A stretch of 64,000 nt of DNA from Thiorhodococcus drewsii AZ1 (GTDB lineage: Bacteria; Pseudomonadota; Gammaproteobacteria; Chromatiales; Chromatiaceae): positions 1 to 64,000 of the forward strand of contig NZ_AFWT01000023.1 in NCBI RefSeq assembly GCF_000224065.1. The letters run 5' to 3'. This document shows, in pieces, positions 24,130 to 33,576 of this stretch; the stretch's first letter is position 1; every line of letters begins with the position of its first letter. The notes under the pieces are model-generated. The model ran no database searches, was not told the origin of the DNA, and saw nothing but the letters and a program-made list of their open reading frames with translations. Position numbers and translations under genes: made by a program.

Positions 24130-26262
24130 CTAGCCGCCGAAGGGCACATTCAGGCTCAGACGGATGTCGCGGCCGGGACTCAGGGTATAGCCCTTATAGG
24201 TATCCAGGAAGTCTCGGTATTCGGTATCGAACAGGTTGCTGACCGTCAGATTGAGTCGTGCGAGACGGTTGCCGAATGCCCGCAGCGCGATGCCGGCCTC
24301 CAGATCCATCAGGGTGTAGGCATCGGTGGAGGCGGTACCGAACGGCATGTCGTCGAACTGGGCGAAGGGCTCGCCGGGTGCGGCATCCTTGGAGGCGTTG
24401 TGCCGGACCTTCAGGGTCAGATAGGGCTCCCGGATCGGACCACGGTCGTCGAAGCGGTAGGTGGCGGCGAGACGCAGCGAATCCGCCGGCAATAGGGGCA
24501 GATCCTCGTCGGTGCGGTCGTTGGTGCCGCGCACCAGTTCCAGTGCCCCGGACAGTTCCAGGCGATCGGTCAGATCCCAGTGCGCCTCGAGCTCGAGGCC
24601 CGTCAGCAGGGCGTCGTCCTGCTGGTAGACGAAGACGGGAAGGTTGCCGCGCGCTTCGCCCGTGTCCTGCAGATAGATGTAGTCCGAGATGCTGTTGCGA
24701 TACAGGGTCGCGCTTGCCCGCAAGCGGGGCGACTGCCAGCGCAGCCCGAGATCCAGGTTCAAGGACTTCTCCGCGTCCAGGTCCGGGTTGCCCTGCTGAA
24801 TGGCGGCGACGCCGCCGTGCACGCCGTCGGCATAGAGCTCGAACAGGCTCGGCGCGCGAAAGCCGCGGGCGAGATTGCCCGCCAGGGCCAGCCGGTCCGT
24901 CAGCCGGTAGACCGCCCCCAGGGATCCGCTGAGCACGCTGTAATCGTGCGTGACCCGGCCCGAGAAGCCCAGATCGCCGCTGGTCTTGCTCGCGTCGGCC
25001 GTCACGCTGTGCCAGTCATGACGCAGTCCTGTCTGCAGGGTCAGGGGACCCATGTCCTTGCTCTCGAAGAGGAAGAAGGCGAGATTGCTGACCTCTCCAC
25101 CTGGAGCCAGCACCGTGGTGCCGCGCGAGTATTGCGTCTTGTGCGCGTACTCCATCCCGAGGGTGCCGCCATCGAATGGGCCTAGGGCGTCGTGCATGGC
25201 CTCGAGACGTGCCTGATAGAGATCGAATTCCAGATGGACGGTGCCGTCATAGCCCTGCTCTCGCGTGCGTCCCTCAGAGTTGGCGCGACGCAGATTGTTC
25301 TGCCATGAGAGGGTGGGGTTGAGCGTCCAGCCGGAGGCGAGCGGTAGATCCCCGGACACCTGCACCTCGTCGTTGCGCAACCAGAGCCCGATGCCCTTTC
25401 CGGTCGGCAGGAGATAATTGTTCTCGTCGTTCCACTGGCTGATGCGAACGTCGAATTCGCCGATGCCGGTCATGAGTCCCATGCCGAACTGGGCATTGGC
25501 CTGGTCGAAATCCGTGTGCGGCAGGCGGCCGGTGAATTTGGGATCGGTGGGGTCGCCCGAGCCTGGCGCGGTCGCCGCATTCGGGGTGTCGAGATCGCCG
25601 GCCGAGCGGCGGATGAGACCGGTATAGAGACTCAGGATGTCGTTGTTGGCGCGTGCCTTCAGCCCCGCATCCCATTGATCGTTATTGCTGTGATACACGA
25701 GCAGGGTGTCGGCGCTGGTTTGCAGGGTGCCGTCGCCGCTGAAGTCGAAGGCCGGCCCCTGAACGTCGATGGCACCGCCGAGCGCGCCCGATCCGTACAG
25801 CAGACTGGAGGCACCGCGCACCACCTCGATCCGCTCGGCGAGGAAGGGATCGATGTTCGGCGGGTGGCGCGCGCCGTATTGCTGGTAGTCGACACCCATA
25901 CCATTCGACAGCACCTGGACCTGATAGCCGCTCAAGCCGCGTATCACCGGCTTGCCCACCTGATTGCCCGCGGTGATCGAGTCGACGCCGGGCAGTTCCT
26001 GCAGCGTTTCGCCCAGGGTCAAGCGCTCGCGGCGCTGCAGTTCCTCGCCCGTGAGGACCGAGATATTGGCTGCCTGCAGACGCGGGTCGCCCGGCGTGGG
26101 AACGCCCGCAGTGACCTCGATGACATCCAGTTCGGTGTACTCGGCGAACCCGGTTTCGGCGCTGGCGCGCGGTACCGCCATGATCGCCGGACCCAGTCCG
26201 CCGATGAGTGCAATGGTTGCGACCGATGGCCAATTTCTGTTGGGACTGCAGCACAGAGTCAT
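24130..26262 (-). CDS. TonB-dependent outer-membrane receptor, ZnuD-like
   Basis: A 710-residue receptor with a signal region, a plug domain (about 60-170) and a 22-strand-type barrel ending in NVPFGG. The plug reads ISVLTGEELQRRERLTLGET, then GKPVIRGLSGYQVQVLSNG and IEVVRGASSLLYGSGALGGA, which is close to the ZnuD/zinc-receptor style of plug rather than siderophore receptors. A Zur-like palindrome lies about 55 bp upstream, so zinc uptake is the preferred hypothesis. Heme or iron chelates remain possible. Cytochrome b561 and YceI genes follow in the same direction. Confidence 0.8.
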   Translation of the reverse strand: MTLCCSPNRNWPSVATIALIGGLGPAIMAVPRASAETGFAEYTELDVIEVTAGVPTPGDPRLQAANISVLTGEELQRRERLTLGETLQELPGVDSITAGNQVGKPVIRGLSGYQVQVLSNGMGVDYQQYGARHPPNIDPFLAERIEVVRGASSLLYGSGALGGAIDVQGPAFDFSGDGTLQTSADTLLVYHSNNDQWDAGLKARANNDILSLYTGLIRRSAGDLDTPNAATAPGSGDPTDPKFTGRLPHTDFDQANAQFGMGLMTGIGEFDVRISQWNDENNYLLPTGKGIGLWLRNDEVQVSGDLPLASGWTLNPTLSWQNNLRRANSEGRTREQGYDGTVHLEFDLYQARLEAMHDALGPFDGGTLGMEYAHKTQYSRGTTVLAPGGEVSNLAFFLFESKDMGPLTLQTGLRHDWHSVTADASKTSGDLGFSGRVTHDYSVLSGSLGAVYRLTDRLALAGNLARGFRAPSLFELYADGVHGGVAAIQQGNPDLDAEKSLNLDLGLRWQSPRLRASATLYRNSISDYIYLQDTGEARGNLPVFVYQQDDALLTGLELEAHWDLTDRLELSGALELVRGTNDRTDEDLPLLPADSLRLAATYRFDDRGPIREPYLTLKVRHNASKDAAPGEPFAQFDDMPFGTASTDAYTLMDLEAGIALRAFGNRLARLNLTVSNLFDTEYRDFLDTYKGYTLSPGRDIRLSLNVPFGG

Positions 26263-26315
26263 AGGGGCCTCACTAATCTATCGGCTCGAATCGAGCCTAT
26301 CTGATCGAATCAAAA

Positions 26316-26330
26316 TGTAATGATATAACG
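26316..26330 (-). promoter_or_regulatory. Zur-like box upstream of the ZnuD-like receptor
   Basis: TGTAATGATATAACG matches the gammaproteobacterial Zur core TGTTATANTATAACA at 11 of 14 defined positions. It lies 54 bases before the receptor start, where repression would be expected. Confidence 0.45.
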
Positions 26331-26401
26331 TTGTATACAGAGGCCCAAGGCCCCTGTACAGGACGAGCCTCCGGCATCTGGATCCCGATGACCTTCTAGA
26401 T

Positions 26402-26420
26402 GGAAATGATTGTTATTGCG
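26402..26420. promoter_or_regulatory. Weak Fur-like box
   Basis: GGAAATGATTGTTATTGCG has 11 of 19 matches to the Fur consensus and the usual AT-rich character. It lies between the divergent zinc-type receptor and a small plus-strand reading frame. Confidence 0.3.
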
Positions 26421-26488
26421 ACTGACACGCGGAGGACGACCAGGCTCCGGTCGAGAAGCGGCACCTCTGCCCAGGAGACCCGGACCCG

Positions 26489-26719
26489 ATGATGACCTCT
26501 CCGCTGCGGGAGAACGTCGACGCCCATCCGCAACCGGCCACGGCGGACCAGGCTCAGCTGATGCGTCTGGTCGCCGAAAAGGAACGGCACGCCGAGGTGG
26601 TGAAGGTGGAGGTCCGCGTCGTCTGGGGGGACTATTTCAAGGCACCACCGTTCGAGCAGATCCCGGGCGTGCACGACTCAGGGGGACGCTCCGTCGGGGC
26701 ACGATGGGTCTTGGGATAG
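26489..26719 (+). CDS. Hypothetical 76-aa protein
   Basis: A small plus-strand frame preceded by AGGAGA ten bases before the ATG pair, and by a weak Fur-like box about 70 bp upstream. The product is soluble and charged (RLVAEKERHAEVVKVEVRVV, then DYFKAPPFEQIPG) with no signal peptide. No family is recognised. Its good ribosome-binding site is the main reason to list it. Confidence 0.35.
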   Translation: MMTSPLRENVDAHPQPATADQAQLMRLVAEKERHAEVVKVEVRVVWGDYFKAPPFEQIPGVHDSGGRSVGARWVLG

Positions 26720-26775
26720 AGAGGTTCAGAGGGTCTTGTCATTCACGATCGAGGGGGATCGGAGCCCTTGTCCGT

Positions 26776-27543
26776 TCACAGACGCGCGGCGACCATGAGG
26801 TTGCCGTCGCTGGTGCGCGCGAGCTCGATCTCGACGCCATAGGTCTCTGCCAATACGGGTGAGGACAGGATCTCCTCCTTCGGGCCTGCCGCCAGGACCC
26901 TGCCGTCGCGCATCAGCAGGAGATGATCGGCGAAGCGCGCGGCGAGATTCAGGTCGTGCATCGCGGCGACGGTCACGACCTTGCGCTCGAGGGTCAGATC
27001 CCGCAGCGTCCGCATGGTTTCGAGCTGGTGGCGCAGGTCGAGCGCGCTGGTGGGCTCGTCGAGCAGAAACACCTCGGCCGTCCGGACCATGGCCTGGCAG
27101 ATGGAGACCATCTGCTGCTGCCCGCCGGACAGCTCGGCGACATGGCGCTCGGCCAGATGCGTCACGCCGCAGCGGTGCAGCATGCGCTCGACGATGGTCA
27201 CGTCCTCGTCGCGCACCCGCCAATCCTGCAGGTGCTTGCGCGCCAGCAAGACGACCTCGAAGACGGTCAGGGCCGCGGCGCTCGCGAAGGTTTGCGGCAT
27301 GTAGCAGACCCTTCGAGCCCGTTCCGCCCGCGGCATCTCCAGCAGATACCGGTCGCCGAGTCGGATCGCGCCCGTCTGGGGCCGCAGGATACCGGCGATG
27401 CAGCGAAACAGGGTCGATTTGCCCGCCGCGTTGGGGCCGAGCAATGCGGTCAGTGCGCCGGCGGGGAGCAGGCCGGTATCGATCCCCTGCAGCACCGGCT
27501 TGTCCGGGTAGGCGAAGCTCAGACCATGCACATCGAGACTCAT
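26776..27543 (-). CDS. Iron-chelate ABC transporter ATP-binding protein (FecE/FhuC type)
   Basis: A 255-residue ATPase with Walker A GPNAAGKST, signature LSGGQQQMVSI, Walker B VFLLDEPTSALDL and switch His in AMHDLNLAARFAD, all typical of the FecE/BtuD group. It overlaps the permease gene by four bases (ATGA) and is the last gene of the receptor/binding protein/DUF2218/permease/ATPase operon. It energises uptake of a ferric chelate through the FecCD-type permease; the exact siderophore is not determined. Confidence 0.9.
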   Translation of the reverse strand: MSLDVHGLSFAYPDKPVLQGIDTGLLPAGALTALLGPNAAGKSTLFRCIAGILRPQTGAIRLGDRYLLEMPRAERARRVCYMPQTFASAAALTVFEVVLLARKHLQDWRVRDEDVTIVERMLHRCGVTHLAERHVAELSGGQQQMVSICQAMVRTAEVFLLDEPTSALDLRHQLETMRTLRDLTLERKVVTVAAMHDLNLAARFADHLLLMRDGRVLAAGPKEEILSSPVLAETYGVEIELARTSDGNLMVAARL

Positions 27544-28607
27544 TGCCAGTTCCTGCGCCGGACCGAGAGGACCAGGCTGACGAAGAAGGGGATGCCGATC
27601 AAGGCGGTGATGATGCCGACCGGATAGATGACGCCCGGGGTGATGGATTTGCTCAGGATCGAGGTCAGCGACATCATCAGGGCGCCGGCGAGCATCGACA
27701 GGGGCAGAAAGAAGCGCTGATCCTCGCCCACCACCAGGCGGGCGATATGCGGACCGACGAGCCCGACGAAGCCGATCGTCCCGACGAAGGAGACCGCCGT
27801 CGCGGCCAGCAGCGAGACCCCGAGCAGGACCGTCAGCCGCAGCCGCTGCGCGTCGATGCCCAGGCTCGCCGCGCGCTCGTCGCCCAGACGCAGCGCGGTC
27901 AGCGCCCAGCCCCGAGAGAGGAAGTAGGGGACCACCAGGACCAGTACCAGGGCGCAGATGGCGAGCTTGTCCCAGCTGGCGCGCGACAGCGAGCCCATCA
28001 TCCAGAACACGATCTGCATCAGCTGCACATCGCTCGCGGCATACTGCAGCAGACTCAGCAGGGCATTGAAGGTGAACATCAGGGCGATTCCCAGGAGCAC
28101 CATGGTCTCGCTGGTGGCGCCGCGCAGGCGGGTGAGCAGATAGAGCAGATAGGCGGTCAGCAGCGCGAAGAGGAAGGCGTTCACCGTGACCAGCGCCTCG
28201 CTGCCGATCGGCACCAGCTCCGCCCCCATCACGATCGCCAGGGCGGCGCCGAATGCCGCCGCCGAGGAGATGCCGAGGGTGAAGGGATCGGCCAAGGGGT
28301 TGTTGAGGATGGTCTGCATCTCGGCGCCCGCGGCGCCGAGCATGGCGCCGACCAGGACCGCCATCAGCGCGATCGGCAGACGCAGATCCCAGACGATGAT
28401 CCGCAGCTGCGGCCCCTCGGCGCCGGGATCGGCCAATACCGACAGCACCTGGTGCAGGCCGAAACCTCCGGGGCCGGTCGCGACGTCGAGGCACAGCGAG
28501 CCCAGCAGGGCGAGGCCGATCGCTGACAGCACCAGGACGCGCCTGTGGGTGCGTCGGCGGTAGGCCGAGGCCGCGCCGACTGGATCGCGGGCGAGGGACT
28601 CCATCAT
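27540..28607 (-). CDS. FecCD-family ferric-chelate permease
   Basis: A 355-residue inner-membrane permease with about ten hydrophobic helices and the FecCD signatures LRLPIALMAVLVGAMLGAAG, NNPLADPFTLGIS and GFVGLVGPHIAR (ATPase-contact loop). One permease gene serves both halves, implying a homodimer as in BtuCD. It is translationally coupled to the DUF2218 gene upstream and the ATPase gene downstream through ATGA overlaps. Confidence 0.92.
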   Translation of the reverse strand: MMESLARDPVGAASAYRRRTHRRVLVLSAIGLALLGSLCLDVATGPGGFGLHQVLSVLADPGAEGPQLRIIVWDLRLPIALMAVLVGAMLGAAGAEMQTILNNPLADPFTLGISSAAAFGAALAIVMGAELVPIGSEALVTVNAFLFALLTAYLLYLLTRLRGATSETMVLLGIALMFTFNALLSLLQYAASDVQLMQIVFWMMGSLSRASWDKLAICALVLVLVVPYFLSRGWALTALRLGDERAASLGIDAQRLRLTVLLGVSLLAATAVSFVGTIGFVGLVGPHIARLVVGEDQRFFLPLSMLAGALMMSLTSILSKSITPGVIYPVGIITALIGIPFFVSLVLSVRRRNWQ

Positions 28608-28888
28608 CTATGGGTCCAGGTGAGGCGGGCATTGCGCCATTCGGCGAAACGCAGCGCGTGTGCGGCGACGATGGACTTGAGCGTCTCCAGTGCCTGCCCA
28701 TCGTCCGCGATGCACTGGACGTGCATCTGCTGCCCCTCCAGCGACATGAGACAGTCCCCCATGGGGAAACGCACCCTGGCATGGTCGCCATCGCGCTCGA
28801 CCGCGACCTTGCGGGCGAAGTGACGGCAGAGCGAGTCGAAGTAGCCGGCGGCCTTGGCCGCCTGCAGACTGGTGCTAGAGGATGGCAT
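28604..28888 (-). CDS. DUF2218-family small protein
   Basis: A 94-residue cytosolic protein with the DUF2218 pattern (YFDSLCRHFARKVAVERDGD, then ARVRFPMGDCLMSLEG and FAEWRNARLTW). Members recur in siderophore uptake operons; a role in handling the imported chelate has been suggested but is not established. It starts five bases after the binding-protein gene and overlaps the permease start. Confidence 0.8.
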   Translation of the reverse strand: MPSSSTSLQAAKAAGYFDSLCRHFARKVAVERDGDHARVRFPMGDCLMSLEGQQMHVQCIADDGQALETLKSIVAAHALRFAEWRNARLTWTHR

Positions 28889-28893
28889 CTCGG

Positions 28894-30141
28894 CTACCGG
28901 TTCGAGATCGCATAGGTGCCGGCGAGATCCACCGGGGCGAACCCCGCCAGCAGCCGCTCCAGCGTCCGCTCCGGCTCGAGATCGGCGAAGCGCTCCGGAT
29001 GCAGCCACGTGGCGATCCGCTGCAGGGCGTAGACATTCAAGGGCGAGTTGTAGAAATGGTGCCAGAGGGCGTGCGCCCGGCCCTCGACCACCGCCGGCAT
29101 GTCCGCGAAGCCCGGGCGTTCGAGCACCGCCTTGAGGGAGGTCCGCGCGGTCTCCGGATCGACGCCGGGCCCCAGGACGATGCGGGTCGGTGCCGCCGCG
29201 GACGCCGCGCTCGCATCCCCGACCGCGGACCCGATGTAGACCTCGGGCGCCGAGGCGATAACGTGCTCCAGGCTCAGCTCCCCGACCGCGCCGGGCAGCA
29301 GATCCTTGGCGACATTGCAGCCGCCGGCGGCCTCGACCAGATCGGCGAACATGCCCTTGCCGACCGTGATGCAGCATCTGCGGTCCGTGTCGACGCGCAG
29401 CTCCAGCAGCACCGAGGGGCAATGCTCCGGCGGGTTCCTGCGCAGGCGCCCGGTGACCTCTTCGACGGCCGTCTCGTAGAAGGTCTTGAAGCGCTCCGCC
29501 GCGTCCTCGAGTCCGAGCACCCGCCCGACGATCTCGACGCTGCGGGCGGTATTGGCCAATGGCTGCTGACGGAAGTCGATGAAGACCACCGGAATCCCCG
29601 CGGCCTCCAGGCGATCGATGATGTGATGCGCCTTGGCCCCAGGCCCGTGTCCCTGGACACCGAAGATGGCCACGTCCGGGGACGCCAGGATCGCCTGCTC
29701 GACGCTGACCGAATCCTCCGTGATCTGGCCGAAGGTCGGGATCCGGTCGATCTCCAGAAAGGCCCGTCGATAGCGGTCGAAGCCGACCGGGTCGAAGCGG
29801 CGAAACTCGTTCATCATGCCCGCGACCCGCTCCAGCGGCCTCTCGACGCCGAGCACCCCGAGCACCGCCAGGAATCGCCCCTCGCCGAGGATGATCTTGT
29901 CGGCCGGCCCCGCGAGCTCGACCTGGCGTCCGAGCACATCGGTCACCGTCAGGGCCAAGGCTTGACCGCTCAGCAGGACGCAGGTCATGAATGCGGCGAG
30001 CATGCCAGGCCATTTGGGCGCAGGCCGCTCGAGGGTGTCGGCATGTACTGGATGGAAGCGATTGGAGATCAATATCCGGCCCTCGGGGTCTTCGTGAAGC
30101 CCCTGTCCGTCGGACAGGGGCACGTCGGTCGCGAGCCGCAT
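28894..30141 (-). CDS. Periplasmic ferric-chelate binding protein (TroA/FepB-like)
   Basis: A 415-residue substrate-binding protein of the helical-backbone class (VTDVLGRQVELAGPADKIIL, then SPDVAIFG and PVVFIDFR). A hydrophobic export segment (MLAAFMTCVLLSGQALA) follows an unusually long, 50-residue N-terminal extension. The first ATG at 30141, 21 bases after the receptor stop and with GGGG upstream, is used, but an internal start near 30003 would give a conventional signal peptide and cannot be excluded. The protein delivers the chelate from the receptor to the permease. Confidence 0.82.
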   Translation of the reverse strand: MRLATDVPLSDGQGLHEDPEGRILISNRFHPVHADTLERPAPKWPGMLAAFMTCVLLSGQALALTVTDVLGRQVELAGPADKIILGEGRFLAVLGVLGVERPLERVAGMMNEFRRFDPVGFDRYRRAFLEIDRIPTFGQITEDSVSVEQAILASPDVAIFGVQGHGPGAKAHHIIDRLEAAGIPVVFIDFRQQPLANTARSVEIVGRVLGLEDAAERFKTFYETAVEEVTGRLRRNPPEHCPSVLLELRVDTDRRCCITVGKGMFADLVEAAGGCNVAKDLLPGAVGELSLEHVIASAPEVYIGSAVGDASAASAAAPTRIVLGPGVDPETARTSLKAVLERPGFADMPAVVEGRAHALWHHFYNSPLNVYALQRIATWLHPERFADLEPERTLERLLAGFAPVDLAGTYAISNR

Positions 30142-30162
30142 GTCCCCGCGGCTCGACAGGAC

Positions 30163-32175
30163 TCAGAAACGCCAGCGCGCGGTCAGCCCGAAGGTCCGTC
30201 CCGGCTCGTTCAGGGCGATCACATTGGCCAGACCGAGCCCGTCCGAGCTACGGCTCTGATAGGCCTCGTCGAAGACGTTGCCGATATCCAGCCGGAGTTC
30301 GAGCCCCGCGATCTGCCGCGGCCGGTAAGCGGCATAGAGGTTCAGAACCTCGTAGCTCGGCAGCTCGATCTCGGTGTCGTTGTTTTCCAGCGCGATCTCG
30401 GCCGTGCCGCCGATCCGCCAGGCCGGGCTGATGTCCCAGCCGCCCTCAAGGGCGAAGATGTGCCCGACCGGGCGGCCGAAGTAATAGGCGGTCGAGCTGA
30501 TCGCCTCGCCGTCGAGCTCCACATCAGCATAGGTGTAGCTCATGGCGGCGAAGGCGAGGGCGCCCGTCCACGAAATGGAGCCGTCGAAGCCCTCGGAGGT
30601 CAGATCGGTCTTCGCTCCCCGGTCGCCGCCGCTGGGCAGGACGGCATTGATGTCGTCGATCTCGGTGCGGAAAAGCGCCCCGCTCACCGCCCAGGGTCCG
30701 CTGTCGTAGCGCAGACCCAGCCGTGCGGCGTCCGAGCGCGAGGTGGTGAAGCCGTCGTAGGTCCAGTCGCCGCCGAAGTTCACCAGCGCGGCCTCGCCCA
30801 GCTCGTATCCGCCCCAGGTCGAGGCGAGGCCGGCATTCAGCGTGAGGGTGTCGGTCAGAATGATGTCGACCGCGCCGTTGCCGGAGAGACCCTCGGCGCT
30901 GAAATCGCTGCCGTCGGCGGCCTCGAATTCCTGCATGTCGACGCGCAGACCGTACGACAGGGACACCCGTGCGCCGAGGTCCTGGCGCGCCTGGGCGAAG
31001 AGTCCGACATCCCACATCTCCTCCTCGCCGCGGCTCGCGGTGCGGCCGCTGCCGCGCGACTTGCCCTCTGCGGTCTCCTTGAAGAAATCGAGCCCGGCGC
31101 TCAGCGTTCCGTCGCTCAGCTGCCATTCGTTCTTGAAGGTGCCGCTGAGACTGGTGTTCAGACCCCAGACGCCCACGGCGTCGATCTCCTGTTCGTTGTA
31201 GCTGAGCTGGACGGTGGGGGCGAACCAGCCCTCGGGCGTCTCGTCCGTGTAGGTCAGGGTGTAGGACTCGCGACCCGAGTAGCCGTCGACCATCACGCTC
31301 GGGCGGCCCACCACCTCGGCGAAGTCCGGGCGGATGAACAGCAGGCCGCCGGAGCCGGCCTGTGCCGCCCGCGTCCCTTTGTCCTCGGTCTTGGAGGCGG
31401 CGAAGGTGATGCGCTGACCGTCCGCCGTGGTATAGCCGAACTTGCCCACATAGGCCCTGAGGTCCGGCTCGGTGCCGGGCACGGTCTCGCCGTCGCCGTC
31501 ATCGTACTCGTCGCCGACCTCGCGCGCGCCGCTCAGCAGGTATTCGAAGCCGTCCTCCTGGCCGAACAGGGTCAGGGTGCCGCGCAGGTCGGTGCCATTG
31601 GTGTCCGTGCCCAGGGTGACCAGGCCGCCGAAGCCCTCGTCCGGGTCCAGGAGATCGCGGGCATCCTTGGTCTCGTAGGCGATGGAGCCGCCTAGTCCAC
31701 CGGGTCCGGCATCGGCCGGCGCGAGGCCGCGGGTGATCTCGACCCGCTTGAGAAGCGTCGGGTCGATCAGGATGTTGCCGGTATGATGGAAGGCGGATTT
31801 GTTCTGCCGCGCGCCGTCGATCGTCACCGACAGCAGGCTCTCCTCGATGCCGTTGACGAAGACCTTCTGGGCGATGGCGGCACCGCCGCTGACGGTGACC
31901 GAGGATTCGCCGGCGAAGAGATCCTTGACGGTCGAGGGATTGCGATCGTCGATCTGCGCTTGGGTCACCTCCGTGTTGCCGAGCAGCTCCTGCGCCGCCG
32001 CAGCCTCGATCCGCAAGGTCGGTAGAAGAACGCTTTCGGTCGTTTGATCGAACGTCTCCGCGAGCACCGGTGCGCTCGCGCCGCACGAGGCCATGAGTCC
32101 GGCCGCTAGGGCGATCTTGGATGCGTGGGGCGTGTCGCGGTGACGCGCGAGTGTCTGTCTATCGTTTTGAATCAT
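30163..32175 (-). CDS. TonB-dependent ferric-siderophore receptor
   Basis: A 670-residue receptor beginning the ferric-chelate operon. It has a cleavable signal ending near APVLAE, a plug domain with NPSTVKDLFAGESSVTVSGG, VFVNGIEESLLSVTIDGARQ and ITRGLAPADAGPGGLGGSIA, and a beta-barrel ending in the aromatic residue of GLTARWRF. The plug is of the heme/siderophore class. A divergent Fur-boxed AraC gene lies 245 bp away, and the two probably share control. The ligand is unknown. Confidence 0.85.
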   Translation of the reverse strand: MIQNDRQTLARHRDTPHASKIALAAGLMASCGASAPVLAETFDQTTESVLLPTLRIEAAAAQELLGNTEVTQAQIDDRNPSTVKDLFAGESSVTVSGGAAIAQKVFVNGIEESLLSVTIDGARQNKSAFHHTGNILIDPTLLKRVEITRGLAPADAGPGGLGGSIAYETKDARDLLDPDEGFGGLVTLGTDTNGTDLRGTLTLFGQEDGFEYLLSGAREVGDEYDDGDGETVPGTEPDLRAYVGKFGYTTADGQRITFAASKTEDKGTRAAQAGSGGLLFIRPDFAEVVGRPSVMVDGYSGRESYTLTYTDETPEGWFAPTVQLSYNEQEIDAVGVWGLNTSLSGTFKNEWQLSDGTLSAGLDFFKETAEGKSRGSGRTASRGEEEMWDVGLFAQARQDLGARVSLSYGLRVDMQEFEAADGSDFSAEGLSGNGAVDIILTDTLTLNAGLASTWGGYELGEAALVNFGGDWTYDGFTTSRSDAARLGLRYDSGPWAVSGALFRTEIDDINAVLPSGGDRGAKTDLTSEGFDGSISWTGALAFAAMSYTYADVELDGEAISSTAYYFGRPVGHIFALEGGWDISPAWRIGGTAEIALENNDTEIELPSYEVLNLYAAYRPRQIAGLELRLDIGNVFDEAYQSRSSDGLGLANVIALNEPGRTFGLTARWRF

Positions 32176-32396
32176 GGTTGCTTGCCTCGCCGCTCGAAAG
32201 GCGTGCTCCTGATCGGAATTTCCATCGGATGATAAAGATTCTCAACCGCATCCGCTTTTGACCGATCGTTGAAGTGCTTTGCGCAAGCGCAAGCATCCGC
32301 TCGAAGCAGAGATGCCGAGGACCCTTTGCGTGAGCATCTGCGGTAGGGCGAGGGACCGCCCTGGAAGGCCGTGCTTGCTTAAGGATCGACTTAAAT

Positions 32397-32415
32397 GTTA
32401 TTGATAAGCAATATC
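32397..32415 (+). promoter_or_regulatory. Fur box before the AraC regulator gene
   Basis: GTTATTGATAAGCAATATC matches the 19-bp Fur consensus at 15 positions and ends six bases before the start codon of the AraC gene. It should repress that gene, and perhaps the divergent receptor operon, when iron is plentiful. Confidence 0.65.
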
Positions 32416-32420
32416 ATAAA

Positions 32421-33440
32421 ATGTCGAAATCTTGTCCAAGCACCTTGCACACCCAAGCACATCCGCCCGAGGAGGTCTCGGATTCCACGCCCACCCTTGG
32501 CGCTCGACGAGACTCAGCCGCTGCGCTGGCGGCGAGCGCCTTCGTCGACGGTCAGGGTAATCGGATCAACAGGCTGCTCGAGGGACGCTGCACCCAGAGT
32601 CAAGTCGATCTGAAGCTCGAGATCCACGCCAACGACACCCTGGAGACGGCATCGGCGCACGGAAGTCTGCGCTTGCCGCCAAGAGTGACGGTCTGCGTCA
32701 TGCTGGAAGGAGATCTCGACGCGGCGCTGGATGGCCGGCCATTGGCGATGACCGCCCAGCATGGGCCGAGCGGCCATCTCTGGATCAACCGTCGCGAGGC
32801 GCTGTTGGAGCGATGGGTTCGAGCCGGTCAACGGGTGCGCAAAGTGGTCATCACTTTGCCGGTGTCTCAACCGGGCGATGGCGCCGGCGAGTCGTCCACG
32901 GAGAGGTCGTTGATCGAAGGCTTCCCCGAGGATCTGACGTTCCTGCGCTGGCAACCTAGCGCTCAGGCGATTCGCTATGCGGAGGAGATCCTGGCCGAGG
33001 AACGCGGCGACAGGCCCATCGCCAGCCTGGAGAGTACCATTGCGGCCTTGGCCATCTTTCGCGGTGCGCTGTCGCATGGCGTCGACGAGAAACCCGCTCG
33101 CGCGCGGTCCTCGCCTGGGACGCGCGATCTGGTCCGCGCGCGCAAGGCTCGCGACTATATCCTGCGCTCGATCAATGAACCCATGAGCATCGCCGACATC
33201 GCCTCCCGAAATGGGATGAGCGTCAGCACCCTGCAGCGGGTGTTTAAGGGCTGTTTTGGGACGACCGTGAACGAATTCATGCGGATGCGTCGCCTCGAAC
33301 TCGCTCGTCTCGCGCTACTGGAGAGGGGGGTGACGGTTGGAGAGGCGGCATTCGAGGCTGGGTATTCGAGTGCCGCCAACTTCTCCACGGCGTTCCAGCG
33401 TGCCTTCCGCTATCCGCCTTCCGCTTGCCTGCGTGGCTGA
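32421..33440 (+). CDS. AraC-family regulator, PchR-like
   Basis: A 339-residue regulator. The C-terminal ~100 residues carry the two helix-turn-helix motifs of AraC proteins (MSIADIASRNGMSVSTLQRV and VGEAAFEAGYSSAANFSTAF). The N-terminal half is of the PchR/YbtA type, which senses a ferric siderophore in the cytosol (RVTVCVMLEGDLDAALDGRP). A Fur box abuts its start. It is divergent from the receptor/ABC operon and probably activates it when the cognate chelate is present. Confidence 0.85.
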   Translation: MSKSCPSTLHTQAHPPEEVSDSTPTLGARRDSAAALAASAFVDGQGNRINRLLEGRCTQSQVDLKLEIHANDTLETASAHGSLRLPPRVTVCVMLEGDLDAALDGRPLAMTAQHGPSGHLWINRREALLERWVRAGQRVRKVVITLPVSQPGDGAGESSTERSLIEGFPEDLTFLRWQPSAQAIRYAEEILAEERGDRPIASLESTIAALAIFRGALSHGVDEKPARARSSPGTRDLVRARKARDYILRSINEPMSIADIASRNGMSVSTLQRVFKGCFGTTVNEFMRMRRLELARLALLERGVTVGEAAFEAGYSSAANFSTAFQRAFRYPPSACLRG

Positions 33441-33532
33441 ATGGTCTCGCCAGGATCCACCCGATTCGAGTCCGATCTGGCCCTAAACCCGGGCGATGGT
33501 TGTGGGAATTGACATCAGAAGGGGCGGGGCAG

Positions 33533-33550
33533 CTCACCCATGTGGGTGAG
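33533..33550. terminator. Hairpin between convergent genes
   Basis: CTCACCC and GGGTGAG form a 7-bp perfect stem with a 4-base loop between the convergent AraC and flavodoxin genes. There is no T-tract, so the terminator call is tentative. Confidence 0.4.
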
Positions 33551-33576
33551 ACTCTGCCCGACGCCTGACGAGGGTT

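Noticed and set aside
26776-28791. A 671-codon minus-strand frame around the ABC ATPase
   Set aside because: The last 255 codons are the ATPase. The leading part overlaps the FecCD permease in a different frame and has no membrane pattern.
28604-30013. A 469-codon minus-strand frame
   Set aside because: Only the last 94 codons (DUF2218) are real; the rest is a shadow of the binding-protein gene.
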